Source: Trichomonas vaginalis G3 (lineage: Eukaryota > Parabasalia > Trichomonadida > Trichomonadidae). Taken from it: a stretch of DNA of 64,000 bases. The first letter of the stretch is position 1. The number at the start of each line of letters is the position of its first letter. Below are positions 29,447 to 40,376 of the stretch, in pieces. The DNA lies in assembly GCF_026262505.1 (NCBI RefSeq), contig NC_067205.1, positions 22,043,585 to 22,107,584 of the forward strand, written 5' to 3'. The notes below the pieces were generated by a model. It was given only the letters and a program-made list of their open reading frames with translations, searched no databases and was not told where the DNA came from. A program made the position numbers and the translations under genes.

Positions 29447-32400
29447 ATGGTGGAATTGCTCCGAGACACTTTAGATGTTAGTGTCAAGGAAGGTATCCGC
29501 TTTGCAGAGCTTTTGATGACTAATGATGGTCTGAAGGAATTTTCCGAGTTTAAAAAGGAAATTAAAAGTAAATCAGAAACATCTATGTGTTCTAAGCATT
29601 TTTGCAGCCATGTTCTTAACGTATCATGCAAAACATGCATGGGGAATAAGTCAGGTAGCTTTTGTATCGAGTGTTTCATGAAAGGAAACCATGAAGGTCA
29701 CGAATACGTGATATCTCAAAATGTACTGCCCATGTGCCTTTGCGGACACAAAGAACTTGTTGATTCCAAATGTTTCTGTCACAATCACAAAGGAATTTCC
29801 GAAAATTCAACAACAAAAATTTTTACAGAAGCACAGATTAAACTATTTAGTCAGATATTTGATATTATGGTCCAATTCCTAGTCAATGTGTATCCAATAG
29901 AATTAGCATACGAAGTTATTAAATGGTTAACTTCATTGGCCAATTTAGGTGACTCCTTTTTGCCATTAATAGCGGAATCCTTTACGAAAAATAATTCAGA
30001 AAATCTAATAAAGATAGCAGAATCACTATCTCATTCTCCAAGTAACTCATCCAACTCAATTTTAGGTTTATTCATAGTTTTAACAAGTAATACCAAGTTC
30101 TTGCGGGAGCTAGGAGAAAAATCAATACCTCTAGTATCGAAATTTCTTGAATTTACAGCAGAAAACAATAAAATTATCAAATCTCTATTTGACGTCGTAG
30201 CTTTATCATACATTGACCCAGAATTCTCTCTGTACATGATTAAAGAGCAGAATTTGATTCCAAAACTCATCGAACAAATAATTCCATTTTCCAAAATATC
30301 CCAAGACAAAATGATAGATATCTACTGCATTCCTTTATTCTCAATAATTATACAAAGTACTTCATCCCTGGAATGCGCCAAATACTGGGCAATTGAAAAT
30401 TTAGATTCAAGAATGGTTTTTATCAAGCTTCTAGAGACATTTCAGTTTGCCTGTGCCATTGTACGCAAGACTGGCGATAAGGAGGCCTACAATAACTCGT
30501 CAGTTCAGCTACAACAGATCTCATTGACGAATATCTGGAAATCGATCAAAAATTTCGTACACGGATTCACTTCACTGACCACTCCTGACCCGGCCATTCT
30601 ATACGATATCGTACGTCCAGCCGTAAAAACTTTTTTGGACTGGTATGAGAGCAGAAACATCGTAAAAGTCGAATCTTCTGTGTTCGGGATCACTTTCCCA
30701 GGTCTCAATGCCCTTACTGTTGAATTTTCTTATTCATTGCCATTGAATCTTTTCTTACATATTTTGATTTTCTCGTTATACAACTTTTACAAGCTTGATC
30801 CTAATATATTCATCCGGGAGATTGGTCTACAGTCTCTCCTGCCACTCTGTGTCCATCCAATTGAAACTGTTGCCGCTATTGGATTAGCTCAAGCAAATGC
30901 TTACGTCAGAAATGCCGAAAACGTTCCCAAAGTGGCCAATGAAATCAACTTATCCAAACAGCCACCAGCAACTTTGATTTCTTTCTATTCTTTATTCCAA
31001 TATTTAATATCAACAGAAAATGATGCAACAGAGTTCATAGCAACTGTTGTTCATAGCTTTGGATTATCAAATTGGCTGGCGACAACTCAAATTAACCAAA
31101 GCATCGAGTTACAAGACCAATTAATTTTATTATTCAGATTTTTCATTCATTTACTCTCAGAAACTATCCAGAAACTCTTTGAAACGGAGAAGATGACAAG
31201 GCAGCGCATGTCAGTCATCCATTTCTTGTATTTGCATACTTCTACAGCGAAAGAAATCAAATCTCAAATTGCCGTGTTCGGAATGACGGCCAAAGAGTGG
31301 AATGCGTTACTCGATGAGATCGCAATCACCGTAAAGAACGAAAAATCTACATTGTATAAGCTAAAACCAGAATTTAAGTCCCAGCGCACTCCATTCTTCC
31401 CATTTTACCTTACTACGCAGTTCTACTCCGCCCTTGCACAAGAACTCGAAGGAAACCAGACCAAATTAGTCTCAACTCCTGATGTTGAGCACTTAATTTT
31501 CCCAAATCTTCCGAAATTCGTCAGCCAAAAGGGATTTATTCTCTTCATGGACACTATCGCGAGAAACATAGCTGCAATGGATGAGATTAACTCCACAATG
31601 TTCCAGTGTTTCTTGGCTTTAGTTCACATGGGAATTAAATGTTCGGTTTACGATAAAAGTGACAACTTCCCCAATTCACTTATTGAGAAAGATGATTCCT
31701 GTTTACGTATATTAGTTAATCAGAAGATTATGTCGCAGAAAACGCTCGGAAAACCACTTCTCGAGCTATTTGACATAATTCAGACCGAATTTCCACATTT
31801 GAAAGAGAAAATCCATGAGATAACGAGTCCGTTTGAGAACGCAGATGAGAGTAATAAGACAAAGATCAACAGAAAGGCCATTATCAGCCAATTTATGAGC
31901 AGATTAGAAGAATTCGAGCAATTCAACATAGAATCTCTCAGCGAAACGAGTGATGATGAAGAGAAGGAAGAGAAAGAACTCGTCTGTGCCTTCTGTAAGA
32001 AAGAATTAACTCCTGGAAAAGATATATACGGAATTCTTGCAAGAATTGATCCAAGTTATGGTGATGATGTCAATGAAATGAATGATATTACTGTTCCTTT
32101 GTTCTCTTTTTGTCCTCATTACGTTCATTTGACTTGTTTCAATGAATCTCGACCAGAAGGCCGCCTTTGGACTCAATGTCCTCTCTGCAGACAGCAGAGC
32201 TCCGTTCTCTTGCCTGTGCTCGGCATTTCGGAAGAAGCAGATAAAGCGGAATTTCCTGTCCTCGAATTATTTTTAAGAACCGCAGGACACAAATGCCATC
32301 CTGCCTCTCTTTTGTCAAGTTACTTCAGAAAGAAGGAGATAACAGACAGAATCAGCAAGAAAAGGCATTATTCTCAAGCCGAAATCAGCGCTGAGAAATC

Positions 32401-33229
32401 TATCTGTTTAATCGCAAGAGGACCGCCAGGAGATCACCCGTTACCAAGGAAATCGCAGACCCCGCAGATCGAACAGTTCATAAAACTCGAAAATAAAACA
32501 GAAGAAGAATTTTGGAATAATATTAAGACGATTTTCGGAGAAAACCCTCCAAGAACATTCGTAAGGAGATGCGCAATGATGATCAATGCATTAAATGACA
32601 AAGAATTGATTCCGATCCCTGAAATTCAAAAAATACCAAACGAAAATGAAGAAAAAACTGAACAAGAACCATCAGAAAAGACAGAAAAACCTCAGAATGC
32701 TATGGTTATCCATGGATTGACCCTTTCTGATCGATTTGAACCGAAAATTTTCTTGGATAATGCATATCCACGATTTTCCCAATATTTCTTTGCAGAAAAC
32801 GATTTCCAGTCGAGGTTTATGTGGCTCAGGAGCATGGATATCGCTAGATGCCTCTGCTGCGGCGAATTCTTCAGTATATCTCAGAAAAATAACAGTTTGA
32901 GGTACCCATATTTCTTCGAGAGCAAGACAGGAGAAGCGAGAAGCCACAGATGCAAACACGGGCTCCCAATTTTCTTGGTTTTGACAGGAAAAAGTGCCAG
33001 TGCTGTAATTTATTACTCCCACCGGACACTTATGATCGAATGGGGCTCGATTTACTTGACTGAGAGGGGCGACCAAGACATCGGACTCAGTTTGATGGAC
33101 GATTTGTACTTGAACCAGAATTTGCTCACGAAACTGAAGATGGAGATGTATGATGGAACTATTTACAGAAACGCAAAGAGAGACGCTGACCATGTCGATT
33201 TGGATTTCGATTTCAACTTATTATTCTGA
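29447..33229 (+). CDS. UBR-box N-recognin E3 ubiquitin ligase
   Basis: 1260-residue homologue of UBR1/UBR2, ligases of the N-degron pathway that recognise destabilising N-terminal residues. A UBR-box zinc finger lies at about residues 48-116 (CSKHFCSH, SCKTCMGN, FCIECFMKGNHEGHEY, CLCGH, CFCHNHKG). Long helical scaffolding with no clear ClpS-like N-domain follows. An acidic linker (ETSDDEEKEEKE) precedes a RING-H2 at about 847-920 (CAFCKKEL, FCPHYVHLTCF, QCPLCRQQ). The C-terminal UBR auto-inhibitory-type zinc region starts at about 1132 (CLCCGEFF, HRCKHGLPIFLVLTGKS, SIYLTERGDQDIGL). Animal UBR1 is about 1750 residues, so this is compact. The upstream region has a 111-bp tandem repeat. Confidence 0.92.
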   Translation: MVELLRDTLDVSVKEGIRFAELLMTNDGLKEFSEFKKEIKSKSETSMCSKHFCSHVLNVSCKTCMGNKSGSFCIECFMKGNHEGHEYVISQNVLPMCLCGHKELVDSKCFCHNHKGISENSTTKIFTEAQIKLFSQIFDIMVQFLVNVYPIELAYEVIKWLTSLANLGDSFLPLIAESFTKNNSENLIKIAESLSHSPSNSSNSILGLFIVLTSNTKFLRELGEKSIPLVSKFLEFTAENNKIIKSLFDVVALSYIDPEFSLYMIKEQNLIPKLIEQIIPFSKISQDKMIDIYCIPLFSIIIQSTSSLECAKYWAIENLDSRMVFIKLLETFQFACAIVRKTGDKEAYNNSSVQLQQISLTNIWKSIKNFVHGFTSLTTPDPAILYDIVRPAVKTFLDWYESRNIVKVESSVFGITFPGLNALTVEFSYSLPLNLFLHILIFSLYNFYKLDPNIFIREIGLQSLLPLCVHPIETVAAIGLAQANAYVRNAENVPKVANEINLSKQPPATLISFYSLFQYLISTENDATEFIATVVHSFGLSNWLATTQINQSIELQDQLILLFRFFIHLLSETIQKLFETEKMTRQRMSVIHFLYLHTSTAKEIKSQIAVFGMTAKEWNALLDEIAITVKNEKSTLYKLKPEFKSQRTPFFPFYLTTQFYSALAQELEGNQTKLVSTPDVEHLIFPNLPKFVSQKGFILFMDTIARNIAAMDEINSTMFQCFLALVHMGIKCSVYDKSDNFPNSLIEKDDSCLRILVNQKIMSQKTLGKPLLELFDIIQTEFPHLKEKIHEITSPFENADESNKTKINRKAIISQFMSRLEEFEQFNIESLSETSDDEEKEEKELVCAFCKKELTPGKDIYGILARIDPSYGDDVNEMNDITVPLFSFCPHYVHLTCFNESRPEGRLWTQCPLCRQQSSVLLPVLGISEEADKAEFPVLELFLRTAGHKCHPASLLSSYFRKKEITDRISKKRHYSQAEISAEKSICLIARGPPGDHPLPRKSQTPQIEQFIKLENKTEEEFWNNIKTIFGENPPRTFVRRCAMMINALNDKELIPIPEIQKIPNENEEKTEQEPSEKTEKPQNAMVIHGLTLSDRFEPKIFLDNAYPRFSQYFFAENDFQSRFMWLRSMDIARCLCCGEFFSISQKNNSLRYPYFFESKTGEARSHRCKHGLPIFLVLTGKSASAVIYYSHRTLMIEWGSIYLTERGDQDIGLSLMDDLYLNQNLLTKLKMEMYDGTIYRNAKRDADHVDLDFDFNLLF

Positions 33230-34101
33230 AAAATTTAATTAATTTCTATCATATTATATATTTTTATTGTTGTTGTATAATTTTATTATTAAATATTTAT
33301 ATTTTTCTAATTCTATTAGCTCTGTTTTTGATTTCTTGGTTTATGTTAAAAATATCAACTCAAAAAACTAAATTTAAGAAGAATGTATATAATAAAATCA
33401 TTTACAACTACTAGATGACATATGTTTTTTGAGAATTATAGCAGATTCATCATCAAGAATTCTATCAAATAAGAATCCATATTAAAAGGGCTTCATATAA
33501 GCTTCATATATATAATTTGTTAATATTTAACTACAGAAAATTATTAATCTAGAAGTATATCATCTGTTTAATGAAGAATTCACATAAATAAAAATATTTA
33601 CTCCATATTATCCAATCTAGATTGAATTCATGCAAAAACATGATTTGTAACCATTTTATATGCGTTCAAGTAAGAATTAAAGCAGAAATTTGATAAATAT
33701 AATGAAATTAAAAGATTTATGAGAATAGATTAAATATATGAAGGACAGTGCTTAAAAATAACTTTATGTCTGATCGGTATGTTATATCATGTGCAAGAAT
33801 AAGATAGAAAATAAAGAGAAATATATCTATTGGAATTTTGGGTATATGGTTACAAAATTGTATATTTAATCCAAGAAATGTATAAATAAAACAACCTACA
33901 TTAAAACACTGTATGAAATATCAAAATTTTGTAGAAGGAATTTAGAATTATGGTAAATTTTATGAGTAATTGTAATAATGTTAAGATAGATCTGAATTAT
34001 TTCTTGAAGTAATTGTATCTGTAGTCTTGGTTTTCTTTGGTTTTGATGTTCATTCACTCAAAGTGAGCTTGAGTAATTTTAGATATCCGTTATTTTTTGG
34101 A
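33230..34101. other. Intergenic, nothing recognised
   Basis: About 870 bases of A+T-rich DNA. The open frame upstream of 34102 (from 34027) is a non-conserved extension of the dynein gene. Confidence 0.5.
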
Positions 34102-34800
34102 ATGAGCGAAGAACCTAAACCAACACTTTTGAAATTTGATGCACCAGTTGCTGCTGGTGGACAACCTAAAAAGACAAGGCAGATTCCACAGGCAGGAGAA
34201 ACTGGTTCTGACGCCCTTTCTCGCGATGTTTTAGATTCAATTCTTCCTCCACGTGAATATACAGTCGATGGAGAAAATCTTATTCAATATGTTAGCACAA
34301 CACCAGCAAAAAGAACAGACGTTATCGAACTTCAAGCACAATTAGATAAAATGTTAGAAGAAAGAAAAGCACGCGATAAAGGAATTTGCCCTGTTCGCTC
34401 TGAACTTTATGGCCAGTGCTTCGATGAAATTATCCGCCAAGTTACAATTGACTGCCCTTCTCGTGGCTTATTACTTGTACGTGTTCGTGATGAATTACGA
34501 ACTACTATTGCAGCATATCAAGCATTATATGAATCAGCTATTAACTGGGGTATGAGAAAAGCTACAGCTGTTGAAGCTGGAAAAGATGAAGTCGAAGCTG
34601 AAAATATTAAACTTTTAGAGGAAAAGAAAGCACTCGAATTAAGATCTGCAGAACTTCAAGCACAGATAGAAGCTATTGAAAAGCGCGAAGAAGATTACAG
34701 AGCTCAGAAAGAAAAAGAACATGCTGATGAAACAGCTTTCTTGAAGAGACAAACAAACCAGTTGAAGGCACAGTTAGAACAGATGCTCCAGGCTAAGTAA
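34102..34800 (+). CDS. Axonemal inner-arm dynein light chain p28 (DNALI1)
   Basis: 232 residues from the ATG of MSEEPKPTLLKFD; an in-frame ATG at 34027 gives an unlikely Phe-rich extension. The family signature is clear: SILPPREYTVDGENLIQYVS, KRTDVIELQAQLDKMLEERKARDKGICPVRSELYGQCFDEIIRQV, then CPSRGLLLVRVRDEL and AYQALYESAINWGMRKA, followed by a long C-terminal coiled coil (Glu/Lys/Gln-rich). p28 binds inner-arm dynein heavy chains in flagellar axonemes, fitting a flagellated protist. The length is close to animal and algal p28 (about 250). The stop is in a TAAA context. Confidence 0.95.
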   Translation: MSEEPKPTLLKFDAPVAAGGQPKKTRQIPQAGETGSDALSRDVLDSILPPREYTVDGENLIQYVSTTPAKRTDVIELQAQLDKMLEERKARDKGICPVRSELYGQCFDEIIRQVTIDCPSRGLLLVRVRDELRTTIAAYQALYESAINWGMRKATAVEAGKDEVEAENIKLLEEKKALELRSAELQAQIEAIEKREEDYRAQKEKEHADETAFLKRQTNQLKAQLEQMLQAK

Positions 34801-35282
34801 AATATTTTTGATTGAAATTATATTTATTCAAATGAAATTAATCTTATTTTTTACAATACTCAGAGCTTTATGTGTTGAATCAATTAAGAATTACTAATTA
34901 AAATTAAACAAAAAGTAATTTGATGAAATTTTTTTATTCTATATTTGAAATATATAATTACATATTGAAATAGCATGCTAATTTTTTGTAACTTAGGCTG
35001 AATAAGTTCAGTAAAGAGCTATCTACAGGATTACAACATTTGAATTCATAATCTGATATTGTAAAAGCCATCAACATTTAATAAATGAAATATACTCATT
35101 GTAGATAATTGATTTTCTAATTAAATTGATCTGGATGTTATAATCGAATTTCTTTTCCAGAATTATTAGCATCGATTTCTAAAAATAAGAATGAAACTGG
35201 TGAATCCGTTAAGAATGAATTATTTCGACATAACATATTTGAAATAATTCCATTGATTTGTGCACGTTTTGCAAAAAAATTC
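34801..35282. other. Intergenic, partly open frame
   Basis: The second half (from about 35130) is an open frame that runs without a stop into the gene at 35283 but has no ATG, so the next gene may once have been longer. No trichomonad intron 3' motif is present. Confidence 0.4.
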
Positions 35283-36338
35283 ATGCTTTCGTTTTCATCA
35301 ATATGTAAAGAACTTGAAACTGATCTTGAACAACAAGGCGAAATGCTAGATATATTTTCTAAAAACAACTTCTTTTGGCTTGATACAATACGTCATAAGG
35401 TTGAATTAACTTCAATAACTCCAAAGCAAGATGATAAAAAGCTAAAATATGACCCATCGCAAAGGAAATCAAGTAAAAGTAATAATACTACTAACAAATT
35501 TGCAACAATTACTCAAGTTAATAATCAACAGATTAAAGACATAAACGAACAAAAATTACAAGATTTTCAGATTAGCAAATCAATTAAATCCGAAAATTCT
35601 AATCTCGAACAAATTACTCATGTTCCTTTGACTAAGATTAACGAAAATCATAATGAAAATATACCGAAACAACGTTCAATTCTACATGATAGTTTGCGAT
35701 CATATAAAAATGATATGGAATCCGATTCATCTGTTGATAATACATTTGCTATTGATTCAAATCGACACATTTCATTTGGAGTAACAAAAGATGATAATGA
35801 ACAACTAAATGTTCTAGAAAATAGTCCAATAATATGTAATCAAGAAACAATCAGTGATGTTCTATCATCTGAAAGTGAATCACAAGCAACTCCAATAAAA
35901 CTTGAGCGTGTAACAGAAAATGTTGTATCAAATGTTACTCCACAACGATCTTCACTTACGCGTCAGGCAATTCATGCATCATATGATCGATTCCAGATTA
36001 ATGCTCAACTTAAGCAGGCATTTTGTATTCATTCAGATACATATTATACCTCGTCTGAGGCAATAAGTTCTTGTTCAACAACTGAATCTGAACCTTTACC
36101 TTTGGATTCCAAAGAAGAAAATAAAACAAGAAAATTTGCTGATGCAAGAGATATTAGAATGAGTATCGATCCTACTGAGATCCTTCTTTCAACAGAAGAT
36201 TTCACTTCAACTAATTCAGGAACATTTAGCGTTGCAAGCAATGCTCTTGAACTCTCACTTCAAGCAAAGCTCAACCGTGAAAAATGGGCTAGGATGGTTG
36301 CAGAAAAGAATAGATCCTTAGTAGAGCAAAAAGATTAA
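35283..36338 (+). CDS. Unknown Ser/Thr/Asn-rich protein, possibly 5'-shortened
   Basis: 351 residues from the first ATG (MLSFSSICKELETDLEQQGE). The frame is open about 150 bases further upstream and the extra translation (FRHNIFEIIPLICARFAKKF) looks genuine, so the true start may have been lost or a non-ATG frame precedes it. The first 60 residues form a helical region. The rest is low-complexity, rich in Ser, Asn, Thr, Gln and Glu (SSKSNNTTNKF, SCSTTESEPLPLDSKEENKT), ending in a basic helix NREKWARMVAEKNRSLVEQKD. No recognised domain. It may be a cytoskeletal or signalling scaffold, but this is only an impression. Confidence 0.6.
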   Translation: MLSFSSICKELETDLEQQGEMLDIFSKNNFFWLDTIRHKVELTSITPKQDDKKLKYDPSQRKSSKSNNTTNKFATITQVNNQQIKDINEQKLQDFQISKSIKSENSNLEQITHVPLTKINENHNENIPKQRSILHDSLRSYKNDMESDSSVDNTFAIDSNRHISFGVTKDDNEQLNVLENSPIICNQETISDVLSSESESQATPIKLERVTENVVSNVTPQRSSLTRQAIHASYDRFQINAQLKQAFCIHSDTYYTSSEAISSCSTTESEPLPLDSKEENKTRKFADARDIRMSIDPTEILLSTEDFTSTNSGTFSVASNALELSLQAKLNREKWARMVAEKNRSLVEQKD

Positions 36339-36610
36339 ATTAACATTTTCTCTTATTGCAAGAAATAATCGCTACTGAATCCCTGATTTGCATGGCACCC
36401 TAAGTATTTATCCATGATTTTTGTTTGTTTGTAAAGCAAATATTCAAAGATTTTTTTTATTTCAATTTTTGAAAGGGATGAAAAGTGACATTATGATTGG
36501 TTACTTCTCATATTACTCATTTACATATGAATAGTATAATTATGCAGTATGGGAAATTTGTGATGTGACTTTTCAGAATAAATGTCACCTTTTTAATTTT
36601 ATTTTACAAG

Positions 36611-37174
36611 ATGTCTAAAGTTCTTGTTCTTGCCGCTACTGGTTTCGAGCCAATGGAGCTTGTTAACCCAACAGATCTTCTCCGCCGTGCTGGTGCTGAT
36701 GTTAAGGTTGCTGCTGTCGGAACTGAAGGCTTACAGGTTGATGCAGCTCATGGCATCAAGATTGTTGCTGATGTCCTCTTCGCCGATGTCAAGAACGAAA
36801 CATACGACCTCGTTGTCTCTCCAGGTGGCATGCCAGGAACAAAGAATCTTGCCGCAAACCAAGATGTTGTCGAATTCATCAAGCGCCATGAAAAGGCTGG
36901 CAAATTAGTTGCTGCCATCTGCGCTGCTCCAGGTTTCGTCCTTGCTCAGGCATGCGGAATCATGAAAGGCAAGAAAGGCTGCGGATACCCAGGCTGTGAT
37001 GGTCCAATTGCCGAAACAGGTGGTGAGATTACAACAGATGCAGTTACACGTGATGGAAACATCATCACATCCCGCGGTCCAGGAACATCCCAACAATTCG
37101 GTCTTGCCCTCATCGAAGCTCTCATTTCTAAGGAGAAGGCAGCTGAAGTTGCCAAGGGAGCTCTTCTTGCCTAA
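36611..37174 (+). CDS. DJ-1/PfpI family protein
   Basis: 187 residues, the size of human DJ-1 (189). Conserved features: Glu16 in GFEPMELVNP, SPGGMPG (70-76), the nucleophile-elbow Cys104 in AAICAAPGFV, and TSRGPGTSQQFGLALIEAL near the end. DJ-1 proteins act as redox sensors, glyoxalase-like enzymes or chaperones protecting against oxidative and carbonyl stress; the Glu/Cys pair needed for the reactive cysteine is present. Strong codon bias (GCC, AAG, CTC) indicates high expression. A GTCACC and T-rich element lies just upstream, and AAAAGTGAC lies at 36481-36489. Confidence 0.96.
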   Translation: MSKVLVLAATGFEPMELVNPTDLLRRAGADVKVAAVGTEGLQVDAAHGIKIVADVLFADVKNETYDLVVSPGGMPGTKNLAANQDVVEFIKRHEKAGKLVAAICAAPGFVLAQACGIMKGKKGCGYPGCDGPIAETGGEITTDAVTRDGNIITSRGPGTSQQFGLALIEALISKEKAAEVAKGALLA

Positions 37175-37556
37175 GCAGATGTTCTTGGAAAGCATAATGT
37201 CATACAAAAAATCTAAAAGCTTTTATTATTGTAAATGTGCAATTTTGTTGCATGAACACTCAACCTTTGCAAGCTGATTTAAATGAGTTTCGTCAACAAA
37301 TAATCAAAAGGTTCATAAATTTTGAAGAAATCTGACAACGAATATAGACAACAAAGTTGATGATCACAAGGAAACTCTTTGATAAAATTTTGTGTGATTA
37401 AAAAGTCAAAATTTTATTCTTTTTGAATACTTTCAAAACGCTACTTATTTAAAAAAATGAATGAGATCTTTGAAAATATTTGAAGTTATCGATAGCGTTC
37501 TAAATATATGGCCATTCGATCCTATAAATTTTAATTATTATTCATTTTTTGAATAA

Positions 37557-38541
37557 ATGTGGTCAGATTTTAGCAATCCATTTTTTAAATTGACTGCATT
37601 TCTTGCATTTCTAATATTTCTTTTTAGATTTTGTTCGTCAAATGATGATCTGTGGAGCCAGTTCTTTCCTAATGATAATCAACCTAATTCGATACAAAAT
37701 AAAAATAATCCAAATATTGATTCAACGGCAAATAAGTATTTCATTGATCATTGTGCATTCAACTCATTTTTAAATGTCGTAATTGATGTTAATCAAGCTA
37801 CTAAATCGATTAAATTTTTAATAGCAAACTCAAATTTCGGTCAGAACTATTATTCAGATGAAACATGCAAAGGAGTTAATGTAAATATTATCGCTTACGT
37901 AAATCATGTTGAATACAGGATAGTAGCGTTGAATTGTACTTCGAAAAAGTGGTATCATCATTCAAGACTTAAATATCGGGAAAATACTTATAACAATTAC
38001 CCAGAAAGTTGTACAATTCTTGAAGGAGTTTATTGTAATCTTGGAAATGACATCAAATGTGGTACTTGTATTTATAACAATGAAGCGTATTTACATAAAT
38101 ATGACTGATGTACTTGCTAGTGATGTTGCTGCATATTATCTTAAAGTCCCAAGTAAACCAGTTATTGCTAAATATTCCTTATATAGTTTTATAAAATGTA
38201 ATAAAACCAAAATCATATTCTTTGATGCAAATCTAAATATGAGTTACTGCAATATTGTTAATAATTCTGTTGGAGACTGTAGTAATGGAATAATTGCATT
38301 TTTTAGCCAAGCAAAAAATGTTTATATTGAAAATTGCGTAATATTCAATAATGGATGCGGAGATTTATCAATAGGATGGAACCCAAAAATGAATTTATAT
38401 CTCTCTAATTGCTTCATTAATTATTATAAGCCTGTTCCAAATATTACTCTTCATACGTATAATGTTACTATTTTATTTTCCAAAATACGAACTCGGATTG
38501 CCCATTTTTCACTTAAAGGAAGACATCATAAAAGAAGATAA
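37557..38541 (+). pseudogene. Beta-helix family member A, one small deletion
   Basis: First of three tandem paralogues, the only one with a clear ATG start. It has an N-terminal signal or anchor (LTAFLAFLIFLFRFCSS), then SNDDLWSQFFPNDN, then beta-helix-like repeats with Cys/Asn turns (IDHCAFNSF, FLIANSNFGQNYY, MSYCNIVNNSVGDC, YIENCVIFNNGCGD), ending in a basic tail (HHKRR). Compared with members B and C, about 14 net bases are missing near 38092-38100. This shifts the frame: 37557-38108 holds the first 183 residues and the rest (from about NMTDVLA) is in another frame. Probably a secreted or surface protein originally. The Inr-like TTATTCATTTTTTG precedes the start. Confidence 0.75.
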
Positions 38542-39370
38542 AGTTGACAAACAAAAGATAGATAATATCTAAAAATCAGTTCAAATCTCTGGGAAGCTGT
38601 TTCATTCATAATTGATTTTCTTTTTAAAAAAAGTCATTGATTTTTTGCATTAGATCCTGCTATATCAAATTGTATCAAAAAAAACTAGCAATTGCTACTA
38701 CACTCATTTTGTACACAATTCAATTTTTTTCCACTTTTCAATTTTTTTTTCTCCACAATTTGAAAAATACAGGATATAATTCGAAGTGATATTGGGCAAA
38801 AATAATTAAGGCAATATCAGATATCGTAGCTTTGAAGTGCTATGTTATAGTTTGAAACAATATTATCATATTTTCACTTATTAATTAAGATGGAGTTGAA
38901 ACAAATCAATATTTTTCATTTCTTAAATGCATAATGCTATTTTATAAAAAAATCAATAGCCTATTTTCGATAAGAATATTTCTGAAATTTTTATTTTATC
39001 GATAAAATATCGAAATTGGGAAATACAATAGCATCGAATTTTCAAGTTTAAGGTCTCAATAAGCCCTAGTTTTAACTCAATGTCTGAAAAACTTAAGATT
39101 AAATTTTGATCAACATTATGCACCCATATGGACACTTACGTATATTGAGCACATCAATATTGGATGAAAACAATTGTATCATGGTTAAAAATGGAAGAGA
39201 TCCTCGTAATTTATGCAATTGAGAAAAACTATTCAAAATAATGAATGAGTCCTTTGAAATTTATTGATATTAATCGAAATCATTTGTTCTTTATAATGAA
39301 TTTGATCATATTTATTCTAAATTTTCAAAATCTTAAATAATAAGGTTGGACTTTACAAATACTTTTTTTT
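38542..39370. other. Intergenic, nothing recognised
   Basis: A+T-rich spacer between copies A and B of the beta-helix family. No feature seen beyond a short run of weak similarity just before copy B. Confidence 0.4.
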
Positions 39371-40376
39371 GTCTGATATTACAGCATTTCTAATATTTCT
39401 TTTTAGATTTTGCTCATCGAATGATGATTTATGGAAGATGTACTTTTCAAATGATGATTAACAACCAAATCCGATACAAAATACAAAAAATCCAAAAATT
39501 GATTCAAACGCTAATAAGTTTTTCATTGATCGCTGTGAATTCAAATCAATTTTAACTGATGTAATCAATATTAATCAATCAGATATTTCGATTAAATTTT
39601 TAATTGCAAACTCAATTTTCCAAAAAAATTACTATTCTGATAACAAACTCAAAGGAACAAATATAAATATTGTTGCTAACGTAAATTATGTTGAATATAG
39701 GATAGTCGCATTGAATTGTACTTCAAAATTCTACTATCATCATTCAAGACTTAAACGTTGGGTAGGACATGATTCAATATACCCAGAAAGATGTATAGTT
39801 CTTGAAGGAATTTATTGTAAACTTGGAAATGACATCACGATTGGCTCATGCGTTTTTAATAACGAAGCCCATAATCTCAATATTAGTTACATAAATATGT
39901 CTGATGTACTTGCTAAAGATCATACAGCTTATTATCTTAAAACCCCAACGAATCCAGTCATTGCAAAATATTCTTTATATTGTAGGTTAAAATCAAATAA
40001 AACTAGGATCTTCGCATTTGATGCCAAACTAAATATGAGTTATTGCAATATTTTTAATAATTCAGCTGGTGATTGTAGTGACGGAATAATTACATTTTAT
40101 GGTCAAGCAACAGAGGTTTATATTGATAATTGCGCAATATACTATAACGGATGTGGAGATAATACAATAGGAAAAAATCCAGATAAAACAATGCAATTAC
40201 ATATCAATAATTGTTATATTGATCATTATAAGGCTGGTGCAAGAGTTACTCTTCATACATCTAACGTAACTAATTCATATTATACATATGACCTTCCATT
40301 ATTCGAAACTGATATATACAAAAATACTCAGATTGCCCATATTTCTCTTTTAAATAGACTATATAAAAGAAGATAA
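39371..40376 (+). pseudogene. Beta-helix family member B, start lost and one stop
   Basis: Second tandem paralogue. The signal-like segment (FLIFLFRFCSSNDDLWK) is present but no ATG precedes it, and an in-frame TAA stands at 39459-39461. The long remaining frame starts at an internal Met (39711, 221 residues) and covers the C-terminal repeats: VFNNEAHNLNISYINMSDVL, FDAKLNMSYCNIFNNSAGDC, YIDNCAIYYNGCGD, with tail YKRR. High similarity to A and C suggests recent tandem duplication and decay. Confidence 0.75.

Noticed and set aside
36905-37207. Frames on the minus strand over the DJ-1 gene
   Set aside because: Mirror frames caused by strong codon bias of the DJ-1 gene.
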